Below are positions 25,604 to 32,730 of a stretch of 64,000 nt of DNA, piece by piece. The notes under the pieces were generated by a model, which did no database searches, was not told where the DNA came from, and worked only from the letters and a program-made list of their open reading frames with translations. This DNA comes from E44-bin32 sp034430595 (GTDB taxonomy: Bacteria > Chloroflexota > Anaerolineae > Anaerolineales > E44-bin32). The position numbers were made by a program, and so were the translations under genes. Every line of letters starts with the position of its first letter. The first letter of the stretch is position 1. The stretch covers positions 70,681-134,680 of the forward strand of contig DAOUEL010000031.1 of NCBI GenBank assembly GCA_034430595.1, in the 5' to 3' direction.

Positions 25604-26587
25604 TCAGTAGCCGAGCAGCTCGCGCAGTTCGCCCGCAGCGGTCTTGCTGAGCGGGATCAAGGTGCCCTGCGCATCGTCCAGCCGCAAGCTGTAGCTGTCG
25701 CGGGTGAAGGGGATCACCTCGGTCACGTGCTGCAGGTTAACCAGGTAGCTGCGGTGCGCCCGGAAGAACCCACGCTGGACCAGGCGGGCCTCGAGTTCGC
25801 TCAACGTAAACTGTGTACTGAGAGCCTCGTCGTGCACGGTTTGGATTGTCGCCTTTCCCTCCTCGGCAGTGGCGAAGAGTACATCCGACGGATTCACAAG
25901 CGCGACGCTGCCTTCGTTCTTGACCGGAATTTTCAACGGTGATTCAGGGCCGGCGTCAGCGGTGGATTCAGACGTTTCGACGACCTGTCCACGCTGTATA
26001 CGGTGGATCTGGTGGCAGAGGCCGGGGAGGTTGGCGTCATCGTCCCCCAGGATCAGCACGGCGGCGCCCCCCTCTGCCTGTTCACGGATCAAACGCTGCA
26101 GCAGCGAAATCGAGGACTGATCGCAGCGGGCAAAGGGTTCACGCAGAATCAGGATGCGCGGTTGGTGCAGGATCGCCCGCCCGAACGCCAGCCGCCGCGC
26201 CAACCCGCCCGACAGGTCTTCGACCATGCTTGACCCCTGATCCCCCAGTCCTACATTGCTGAGCACATCCTCGACACGGTCGGTCTCCAGGCCATAAAGC
26301 CGGGCGAAAAATCTCAGATTTGAGCGGGCAGTCCGACGAGTGTATAAGCCGTCATCAGCAAAGAGCACACCCAGCGAAGAAGAACTGCCATCGAGATCCT
26401 CACCGCCAAGAAGAACCGTGCCGGCGGTAGGCCGGGCGCGCCCGATCAGGATCTCAAACAACTCGTCAATCCCGCTGCCAGCCGGACCGACCAAACCTAC
26501 GATCTGGCCGGTGCGTACACGCAGCGCCTCAAGATCGAGGACGGTTACACCATCAATATTCTTCTGGAGTCGGGTGATTTCGATCAT
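25604..26587 (-). CDS. Degenerate ABC ATPase domain fused to a LytTR DNA-binding domain
   Basis: 327 aa. Residues 1-215 have the shape of an ABC nucleotide-binding domain: signature 'LSGGLARRL' is intact, but Walker A reads G-P-A-G-S-G-I-D (Lys and Ser/Thr both lost, residues 34-41) and Walker B reads 'ILILREP' (Asp replaced by Arg). Residues about 228-327 are a LytTR domain ('LARTTEE..IQTVH' region, 'RGFFRAHRSYLVNLQHV', 'LIPLSKTAAGEL'), which binds direct-repeat promoters. Such fusions are likely to sense or control an ABC exporter; the intact three-gene exporter lies directly downstream on the same strand. Start chosen at 26587 (MIEITRL) as the family-like start; an ATG at 26620 is possible. 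Confidence 0.85.
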   Translation of the reverse strand: MIEITRLQKNIDGVTVLDLEALRVRTGQIVGLVGPAGSGIDELFEILIGRARPTAGTVLLGGEDLDGSSSSLGVLFADDGLYTRRTARSNLRFFARLYGLETDRVEDVLSNVGLGDQGSSMVEDLSGGLARRLAFGRAILHQPRILILREPFARCDQSSISLLQRLIREQAEGGAAVLILGDDDANLPGLCHQIHRIQRGQVVETSESTADAGPESPLKIPVKNEGSVALVNPSDVLFATAEEGKATIQTVHDEALSTQFTLSELEARLVQRGFFRAHRSYLVNLQHVTEVIPFTRDSYSLRLDDAQGTLIPLSKTAAGELRELLGY

Positions 26588-26713
26588 CTGCGGGATATTC
26601 CCTTCGACAGTCGAGCCCATCTTAGCATATTCTCGAGCGGCGGCATGCGTCGTGATTCCGCTTGCTTCAAACTCCCGTGATAGCGATACTGGGAAAGCAA
26701 GCTTTTAGAGCAA

Positions 26714-27496
26714 ATGCATCCAATTGACAAAGTCGTAGTCAGGAATCGTGCGATGAAGAAACCAACGGTCTACGAACCCGGGATGCCAGCCCGGATCATC
26801 GGCCGAATATGGGACACGCCGGTCGTCGTGGTTGACTGCAGCTGGGTCCCACTCACCCAAGTAGCCCTCTGGCCGATCATGAGCTGGCGCGCTGGACGGC
26901 TCGACCCGCAGCGTGGACCGGCCGAAAGGGCTGTGATCGGCGCGGTGACGACCCTCAGCACACTGGGCGTCGAGTGGGGCCACAACCTGGCTCATGTGGC
27001 AGCCGCGCACTTCGTAGGGCGGCCGATGGACGCCCTGCGGATCGTCTTCGGGATGCCGCTCTGCGTATACTACGATCTCGATCCGGGGGACGTCACCCCG
27101 CGCCAGCACATTCTACGTGCGCTCGGCGGACCGATTTTCAACGTGCTCACCGCAACCGCGGCTGGGATCTGGCGCACGCTGAGCAGCCCGGGCTCTTCCG
27201 GGCACGAGGTCGCTGGCACGACCATGGGCGCTTCACTGCTGATTCTCGGTGCCGGGCTGCTGCCATACCCCGGGCTGGACGGTGGGCCGATTTTGAAGTG
27301 GTCGCTGGTCGAGCGCGGCCGCACTCAGGAAGCGGCCGATCGGACGGTGCAGGTTGTCGATGGGATGGTGGGAGCTGGACTGGCGGCGGGAGCGGTTGCC
27401 GCAGGCCGGAGCGGCCATCGCTGGCTGTCGGGGCTGCTTGCCCTGTTGGGCTTACTTGGACTTGGTTTCGCCGTTGGACTTCTACGCGAGGGTTAA
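26714..27496 (+). CDS. M50 (site-2 protease)-like membrane protein with altered active site
   Basis: 260 aa, membrane segments near 36-56, 76-100, 136-155, 170-186, 208-228 and 235-255. 'GVEWGHNLAHVAAAHFVGRP' aligns with the HExGH...A motif of M50 peptidases but the first His is Val (V86-E87-W88-G89-H90), while the second M50 motif is present as 'PYPGLDGG' (residues 184-191). The zinc site would lose one ligand, although H94 nearby might substitute. So it may be an inactive relative. Starts at 26714 and 26753 are both possible, with weak ribosome sites. Followed 20 bases later by another membrane-protein gene. Confidence 0.65.
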   Translation: MHPIDKVVVRNRAMKKPTVYEPGMPARIIGRIWDTPVVVVDCSWVPLTQVALWPIMSWRAGRLDPQRGPAERAVIGAVTTLSTLGVEWGHNLAHVAAAHFVGRPMDALRIVFGMPLCVYYDLDPGDVTPRQHILRALGGPIFNVLTATAAGIWRTLSSPGSSGHEVAGTTMGASLLILGAGLLPYPGLDGGPILKWSLVERGRTQEAADRTVQVVDGMVGAGLAAGAVAAGRSGHRWLSGLLALLGLLGLGFAVGLLREG

Positions 27497-27516
27497 CCGC
27501 TTCTGAGGAGATCCGA

Positions 27517-28035
27517 ATGCTCACAATCAGATTATTGATCGGTGCCGCCTTGGTCACGCTCGGCCGGAAGCTGTTCTGGTTCTTTGTCGCTGCCGTGGGT
27601 TTTGTCCTGGCCTTCTCACTCGCCTCGCGCGTGATAGCCGAAAGCGACAGCTGGCTGGTGTGGCTGATTGCGATCGGCGCTGGCCTGCTCGGGGCGCTGC
27701 TGGCGGTCTTTATCCAGCGCCTGGCGATCGGCCTGGCAGGTTTTCTGGGCGGTTTGCTTTTCGCCCTGGGCCTGGTTGAGCTGTTCAACCTGCAGCTCGG
27801 CGGCTGGACCTGGCTGGTCTACCTGGTGGCGGGAATAATAGGCGCAGCGCTCATTTCGGCCTTCTTCGACTGGGCGCTGGTCCTGCTTTCGTCACTGAGC
27901 GGCGCCGTGTTGATCGCCCAGAGCCTGGATCTTGCCGAAGCGCAATCACTGCTGGTGTTTGGATTGGTGTTCGTCGTGGGGTTCATCCTGCAGGCGGGCT
28001 GGCTGCGCGCTGACCGGCGGAGGGAAAGCGGGTAA
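27517..28035 (+). CDS. Polytopic membrane protein (DUF4203-like)
   Basis: 172 aa, extremely hydrophobic, with six or seven closely spaced segments rich in Gly, Ala and Leu ('RKLFWFFVAAVGFVLAFSLA', 'GAGLLGALLAVFIQRLAIGL', 'GALISAFFDWALVLLSSLSG' in parts). The regular Gly-rich helix pairs resemble TM7S3/TM198 or DUF4203 proteins. GAGGAG before the ATG at 27517 decides the start. Likely co-transcribed with the M50-like gene. Function unknown. Confidence 0.72.
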   Translation: MLTIRLLIGAALVTLGRKLFWFFVAAVGFVLAFSLASRVIAESDSWLVWLIAIGAGLLGALLAVFIQRLAIGLAGFLGGLLFALGLVELFNLQLGGWTWLVYLVAGIIGAALISAFFDWALVLLSSLSGAVLIAQSLDLAEAQSLLVFGLVFVVGFILQAGWLRADRRRESG

Positions 28036-28230
28036 CTGACATTTCAGCGGTGCCCCATATCACCGTCGAGAAACCGGATCTCGACCTCCGACGAACTTTA
28101 TGGCGTAGCCCCATCGAAGGTATAAAATTTATGCTATCCTGACCCCTCACTGGATGCAGGAATTTCGTTCCCGTGGCACTCCAGTCCGCGAACCAAGAGA
28201 GTCCAGTTTGAAAGGAAAACGACCTCACCA

Positions 28231-29085
28231 ATGAAGACAACACTCCGCAGTCAAACGAAGGAAATCGTCATCGACACAGATGGTCCGTTCGTGATCATCG
28301 GCGAAAAGATCAACCCAACCGGCCGCAAGAAGCTCGCCGCACAGCTCAAAGAACGCAACTTTGACTATGTGCGCGACCTTGCGATCAAGCAGGTCGCGAC
28401 CGGAGCCGATTTACTGGACGTCAACGTTGGCGTTCCAGGCGAGGATGAAGTGGTGCTGCTGCCCGAAGTCTGTAAGGTCGTAGCCGAAGCCACAGACATG
28501 CCGCTTTGCATCGACTCCGCCAATCGCGAGGCACTGGCAGCTGCGCTGGCTGTCGTCCCCGGTAAACCGCTCATCAACTCGGTCAACGGCGAGGAAAAAT
28601 CGCTGCAGGCCGTGCTGCCGGTGGTGAAGGAGTTCGGCGCGGCGGTCATCGGCTTGACCATGGATGACGACGGCATCCCGGACGACCCGGAAGTGCGGCT
28701 TTCAATCGCCGAGAAAATCATCGAGCGCGCCGGCAAGCTCGGCATTCCTGCCGAAGACATCATCATCGATCCACTCGTGCTCACGGTCGGTGCCGACAGC
28801 AAGGCCGGTTGGATTACGCTGCAAACCATTGAATTGGTACGCCGGGAATTCGGCACCAACGTCAACCTGGGTGCCAGCAACGTATCGTTCGGTCTGCCCG
28901 AACGCCACATCATCAACCAGGCTTTCCTGGGCCTGGCGATCGGTGCCGGCGCCAGCTGCGCTATTACCGATCCAATCAAGCTCAGCCTGACAATACGGGC
29001 GATCGATTTGCTGCGCGGTCGGGACGACTTCGCCGGCCGCTACATTAAGCACTTCCGGGATCTATCCGCCCTGGAAGGCAAGTAG
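28231..29085 (+). CDS. acsE: Methyltetrahydrofolate:corrinoid methyltransferase, pterin-binding (AcsE-like MeTr)
   Basis: 284 aa TIM barrel of the pterin-binding family. 'IIGEKINPTGRKKL' near residue 22 is the characteristic start of MeTr and MetH pterin domains, distinct from folate-synthesis FolP. 'GADLLDVNVG', 'PLCIDSANREAL', 'NSVNGEE' and 'NLGASNVSFGLPERHIIN' line the barrel's C-terminal face, with the Asp and Asn that bind the pterin ring. In acetogens MeTr moves the methyl group from methyl-H4F to the corrinoid iron-sulfur protein of the Wood-Ljungdahl pathway. It leads a run of one-carbon genes (activation domain, RACo, CooC, MetVF). The corrinoid protein itself is not in the window. 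Other methyltransferases of the family cannot be ruled out. Confidence 0.88.
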   Translation: MKTTLRSQTKEIVIDTDGPFVIIGEKINPTGRKKLAAQLKERNFDYVRDLAIKQVATGADLLDVNVGVPGEDEVVLLPEVCKVVAEATDMPLCIDSANREALAAALAVVPGKPLINSVNGEEKSLQAVLPVVKEFGAAVIGLTMDDDGIPDDPEVRLSIAEKIIERAGKLGIPAEDIIIDPLVLTVGADSKAGWITLQTIELVRREFGTNVNLGASNVSFGLPERHIINQAFLGLAIGAGASCAITDPIKLSLTIRAIDLLRGRDDFAGRYIKHFRDLSALEGK

Positions 29086-29091
29086 CGCTGG

Positions 29092-29778
29092 ATGCCGGTG
29101 CTGACGGACTGGTCGCTGGCAATTGACGTCGATGCCGTGCTGCGTGGACAGGGTGCGGATCCGGATAAAATCCGTCGCCGCAGCCCGCGGCTGGTTGAGG
29201 CGGCCGGGCAGGCGCTCGAAAAAGCCATTGTACTTCTCGCGCCGCAGGTCCTGTACGAGCGACTGTTTGTGAAAGAGGTACGCCACGAACAGGTCCATCT
29301 CCAGGGCGGGGAACACCTGCAGGGCGGACGCCTAGCCCAGCACCTTGGCGGTGCGCGCGAGCTGGCCGTCGTGCTGTGCACGATCGGTGATGCGCTCGAA
29401 GCTTATACGAGCGAGATCGCGAAAGAGAACATCGTTTATGGTCTGGCACTGGATGGCGTCGGTTCGGCCAGCGTCGAGGCACTGGCCAACGCGGTCTGCG
29501 CCTCGTTTGAAGCCGAAGCCAGGGAATCCGGCCTGCAGGCAAGCATCCCGCTCAGCCCGGGAATGGTCGGTTGGCCAGTTGAGCACGGGCAGCCGCAGAT
29601 CTTCGATCTCCTCGATCCGGCCGAAATCGGCGTGCAGCTTACAGCGAACATGCTCATGATCCCACGTAAATCTTTAACCTTCGTGCTCGGGTTCGGCGAG
29701 AAGATGAACGAGTCCACCCGGACCTGTGACTGCTGCAGCCTGCAGGACACCTGCCGCTACCAGGATCACTATGCCTGA
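29092..29778 (+). CDS. Vitamin B12-dependent methionine synthase activation domain-like protein
   Basis: 228 aa. The core matches the MetH reactivation domain fold: 'VLCTIGDALEAY', 'ALDGVGSASVEALAN', 'PLSPGMVGWPVEHGQPQIFDLL' (in parts), 'LTANMLMIPRKSLTFVLGFG'. A C-terminal cluster 'CDCCSLQDTCRYQ' (four Cys in 9 residues) is added, probably for an iron-sulfur or metal site. Free-standing versions sit beside corrinoid methyltransferases in acetogens. It begins six bases after acsE and overlaps the RACo-like gene by 8 bases, so translational coupling is certain. Likely role: holding or re-methylating an inactivated cobalamin, or binding the corrinoid protein during activation. Confidence 0.82.
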   Translation: MPVLTDWSLAIDVDAVLRGQGADPDKIRRRSPRLVEAAGQALEKAIVLLAPQVLYERLFVKEVRHEQVHLQGGEHLQGGRLAQHLGGARELAVVLCTIGDALEAYTSEIAKENIVYGLALDGVGSASVEALANAVCASFEAEARESGLQASIPLSPGMVGWPVEHGQPQIFDLLDPAEIGVQLTANMLMIPRKSLTFVLGFGEKMNESTRTCDCCSLQDTCRYQDHYA

Positions 29779-31600
29779 GACAACGCCAAAAAGACATCTG
29801 ACCATTGACTTTGAGCCCATCGGTCGGCGAACCGAGATCGAACCGGGTCGGAATCTGCTCGAGGCGGCACGGAGCGCCGGCGTCGACCTGGTCTCGGTTT
29901 GTGGAGGATACGGCTCCTGTGACAGCTGTCGTGTGCGCTTGATGGTCGGCGACCTCAATCCACCAACCCTGGAGGAACATGACATCTTCGAACCGGAGGA
30001 ACTGGAAGCAGGCTATCGGCTCGCCTGCCAATCCGTTCCGCAGACGGATGTCAAAGTCGAGGTGCCGCCCGAATCGCTGGCCACAACACAGCGCCTGCAG
30101 ATCGAAGGCCAGGAAGTCGAAATCTTTGGTGCGCCCATCATAAGGGCTTTTGACCTGCAGATTGAACCGGCCTCCCTCAACGATCTGCGCTCGGACACCG
30201 GCCGCCTGCAAGATGCTTTGAAGGATGCCGGCATCGAGCGAATTCATTTTAGCCCGCAGGTTCTGCGAACGATCTCGGGCGTGCTGCGGGAGAATGGCTG
30301 GCACATTCGCGCTGCCGTACGCAGTGAGCAAATCGTCGGACTGCTGCCAGCCGAGACTACCTTAGCTGGGCTTGCAGTTGATGTCGGTACAACTAAGGTA
30401 GCGGGCTATCTTCTCGATCTGGATTCGGGCGAGACACTGGCGAAGGCCGGGATCATGAATCCGCAGATTAGCTACGGTGAGGATGTAGTCAGCCGTATTG
30501 CCTACACGGATTCCCACACCGAAGGAAGGGTTGAACTCCAATCGAAGCTGATCGAGGCGATAAACAGCATGCTGGGTGAGCTGTGCAGCGAAGCGCAGAT
30601 CGACCGGGACCAGATAGTAGAAGCGGTCATCGTCGGCAACACCGCCATGCACCACCTGCTCGCCGGACTGCCTGTCCATCAACTTGCCATGGCGCCCTAC
30701 GTGCCTGCAGTCGGTGAAGCGCTCGACCTCTACGCCGCCGATCTGGGACTGATGATCGCTCCAGGTGCGCTGGTGCATTTCCCCCCCAACATCGCCGGGT
30801 TTGTCGGTGCCGATCACGTCGCCATGGTACTGTCAACCGATCTGTGGCAGACAGACAGGACGGAAATCGCGCTCGACATCGGTACCAATACAGAAATCAC
30901 TCTGGCACATCACGGCCGGCTCTTAAGCTGCTCGTGCGCCTCCGGTCCAGCTTTCGAAGGCGCACACATTCGCGATGGCATGCGCGCTGCACCGGGTGCG
31001 ATCGAACGGGTGCAGATTCTGGATGGCGAGCCGATGGTATTCACAATTGGTGGTCAAGCACCGGTCGGAATCTGCGGTTCGGGCATCCTCGACGCCGTTT
31101 CCGAGCTGATCAAAGCTGGAATCATCGATCAGCGCGGGTCGCTTAAAGCAGGCGCGCCGCGAGTCCGCAAGGGCGACAACTCAAAACATCAGCAGTATCT
31201 ATTGGTTCCGGCCGGTGAGAGCGGCCATGGCCGGGAAGTGGTCGTCACCCGCTCTGATGTAAATGAAATCCAGCTGGCGAAGGGAGCTATTCGAGCCGGG
31301 ATTGAAATCCTGCTTGAGGAGGCCGGGATCGAGCCCCTGGATATCGATTCATTTATCGTCGCCGGCGCATTCGGCACCTACCTCGACGTGGGCAGCGCCG
31401 TGACGATTGGGATGTTCCCCGACCTGCCGCGCGATCGCTTTCAGCAGGTCGGGAACGCGGCGGGCACCGGCGCCCGTCAAATGCTGGTTTCGGCCGAGCG
31501 CCGCCACATCGCCGATCAGATTCGTTCCCAGGTCGAGTACATCGAGCTGACAACCCATCCTGATTTCGAAGGCCGCTTCACTCGGGCACTCTTTTTTTAA
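29771..31600 (+). CDS. Reductive activator of corrinoid proteins (RACo-like, DUF4445 ASKHA ATPase)
   Basis: 609 aa. N-terminal plant-type [2Fe-2S] domain with Cys 44, 50, 53 and 86 ('SVCGGYGSCDSC', 'YRLACQ'), a linker (about 100-200), then a two-lobed ASKHA ATPase: 'LAVDVGTTKVAGYLLDL' phosphate loop near 206, 'VIVGNTAMHHLLAG' near 300, 'LDIGTNTEI' near 378, 'GICGSGILDAV' near 440 and 'FIVAGAFGTYLD' near 530. RACo uses ATP to reduce Co(II) back to Co(I) in corrinoid iron-sulfur proteins. Its start lies inside the end of the activation-domain gene. The presence of an activator argues that the corrinoid partner is active in this organism although encoded elsewhere. Confidence 0.9.
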   Translation: MPETTPKRHLTIDFEPIGRRTEIEPGRNLLEAARSAGVDLVSVCGGYGSCDSCRVRLMVGDLNPPTLEEHDIFEPEELEAGYRLACQSVPQTDVKVEVPPESLATTQRLQIEGQEVEIFGAPIIRAFDLQIEPASLNDLRSDTGRLQDALKDAGIERIHFSPQVLRTISGVLRENGWHIRAAVRSEQIVGLLPAETTLAGLAVDVGTTKVAGYLLDLDSGETLAKAGIMNPQISYGEDVVSRIAYTDSHTEGRVELQSKLIEAINSMLGELCSEAQIDRDQIVEAVIVGNTAMHHLLAGLPVHQLAMAPYVPAVGEALDLYAADLGLMIAPGALVHFPPNIAGFVGADHVAMVLSTDLWQTDRTEIALDIGTNTEITLAHHGRLLSCSCASGPAFEGAHIRDGMRAAPGAIERVQILDGEPMVFTIGGQAPVGICGSGILDAVSELIKAGIIDQRGSLKAGAPRVRKGDNSKHQQYLLVPAGESGHGREVVVTRSDVNEIQLAKGAIRAGIEILLEEAGIEPLDIDSFIVAGAFGTYLDVGSAVTIGMFPDLPRDRFQQVGNAAGTGARQMLVSAERRHIADQIRSQVEYIELTTHPDFEGRFTRALFF

Positions 31601-31796
31601 CTGAATGTCCAGCTCTACAGCTCCCAAGCGAGTTATGGCATTACCCACACGCTTGAGGCTGAAGAATGATTCTGCTACCATGTGCTGGTCATGAGCAGGC
31701 GGTCGGCCCTAGTTGATCCGGGGTCGGCGTCGGATCTCCCCATCCCTCGAAAAGTGCCAGCTAGCTCACACCAACATTACAATCGAGAGCGTGATC

Positions 31797-32690
31797 ATGC
31801 CTCTTTGGAACTCGTATGCACAGCCGACCTCGGTCGACGATGCGCTCGCAGCCCTGGCAGACTGCGCCGGTCAAACCGCAATCATCGCCGGCGGCACCGA
31901 CCTGCTGCTCGACATGCAGCAGGGCCGACATGCTCCCGTTGAGCTGCTCGTGGACGTGACCCGGATCGAGGAGATGTCCTTAATCGAACGTGACGCTGAC
32001 CATATCTTCCTTGGAGCGGCGGTGACACATTCGGCGATCGTAGCCAATGGCCTTCTTCAAGAGCACACGTCCTGCCTAGTCGAGGGCTGCGGACTGATTG
32101 GCGGACCGCAGGTCCGCAACGTCGCCACGATCGGCGGCAATGTCGCCCACGCTCTGCCCGCCGGGGACGGTACCATCGCCCTGCTCGCACTGGACGCCCA
32201 AGCAATGATCGCTTCGAGAGGCGGCCGGACATGGAAACCGCTGTCCGATCTCTTCGCCGGACCCGGCGAAACCTCCTTCGACCGCAGTAAGGAGATCCTG
32301 GTCGGTTTCAGACTGCCGCTCAGAGGTATAAAGGAAGGGTCCGCCTTCCGGCGGGTAATGCGGCCGCAGGGTGTGGCGATCGCTATTCTAAATATGGCAA
32401 TCTGGCTTCGGCAGGCCACGGATGGCACGCTGGATGACATCCGGCTGGCAATCGGACCGGGCGGCCCGGTGCCGTTCCGGGCTATCCTGACTGAGAACGC
32501 CCTGCGCGGCGGAAATGCTACTCAGGAGGCATTAACTGCCGCAACTGAAACGCTGCTCAGTGAAGTGCAGCTGCGTACGAGCAGGCACCGCGCCACGCAT
32601 GCATATCGCGCTCATCTAACGGGTCCTTTGCTCGATCGAACGATCACGGCTGCTCTGGAAAACCTGAACACGATGATGCCGGAGAGCTGA
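31797..32690 (+). CDS. FAD-binding subunit of a molybdenum hydroxylase (xanthine dehydrogenase family)
   Basis: 297 aa, CoxM/XdhB-type. The FAD pyrophosphate loops are clear: 'IIAGGTDLLLDMQQG' near residue 28 and 'TIGGNVAHALPAGDG' near 105, plus 'RVMRPQGVAIAIL' near 182. Start at 31797 (MPLWNSYAQP) gives the family N-terminus; the longer frame to 31713 is not conserved-looking. It lies 40 bases before the fused Fe-S/molybdopterin gene, so the two encode one enzyme: electrons pass from Mo through two 2Fe-2S clusters to FAD. Confidence 0.92.
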   Translation: MPLWNSYAQPTSVDDALAALADCAGQTAIIAGGTDLLLDMQQGRHAPVELLVDVTRIEEMSLIERDADHIFLGAAVTHSAIVANGLLQEHTSCLVEGCGLIGGPQVRNVATIGGNVAHALPAGDGTIALLALDAQAMIASRGGRTWKPLSDLFAGPGETSFDRSKEILVGFRLPLRGIKEGSAFRRVMRPQGVAIAILNMAIWLRQATDGTLDDIRLAIGPGGPVPFRAILTENALRGGNATQEALTAATETLLSEVQLRTSRHRATHAYRAHLTGPLLDRTITAALENLNTMMPES

Positions 32691-32730
32691 GCACTTAGCG
32701 CTTATTCGTTCTTATGACAGGGTGCCATCC

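Noticed and set aside
28231..29085. Dihydropteroate synthase FolP
   Set aside because: The N-terminal signature is GEKINPTG as in MeTr/MetH, not the NVTPDSFSDGG of FolP.
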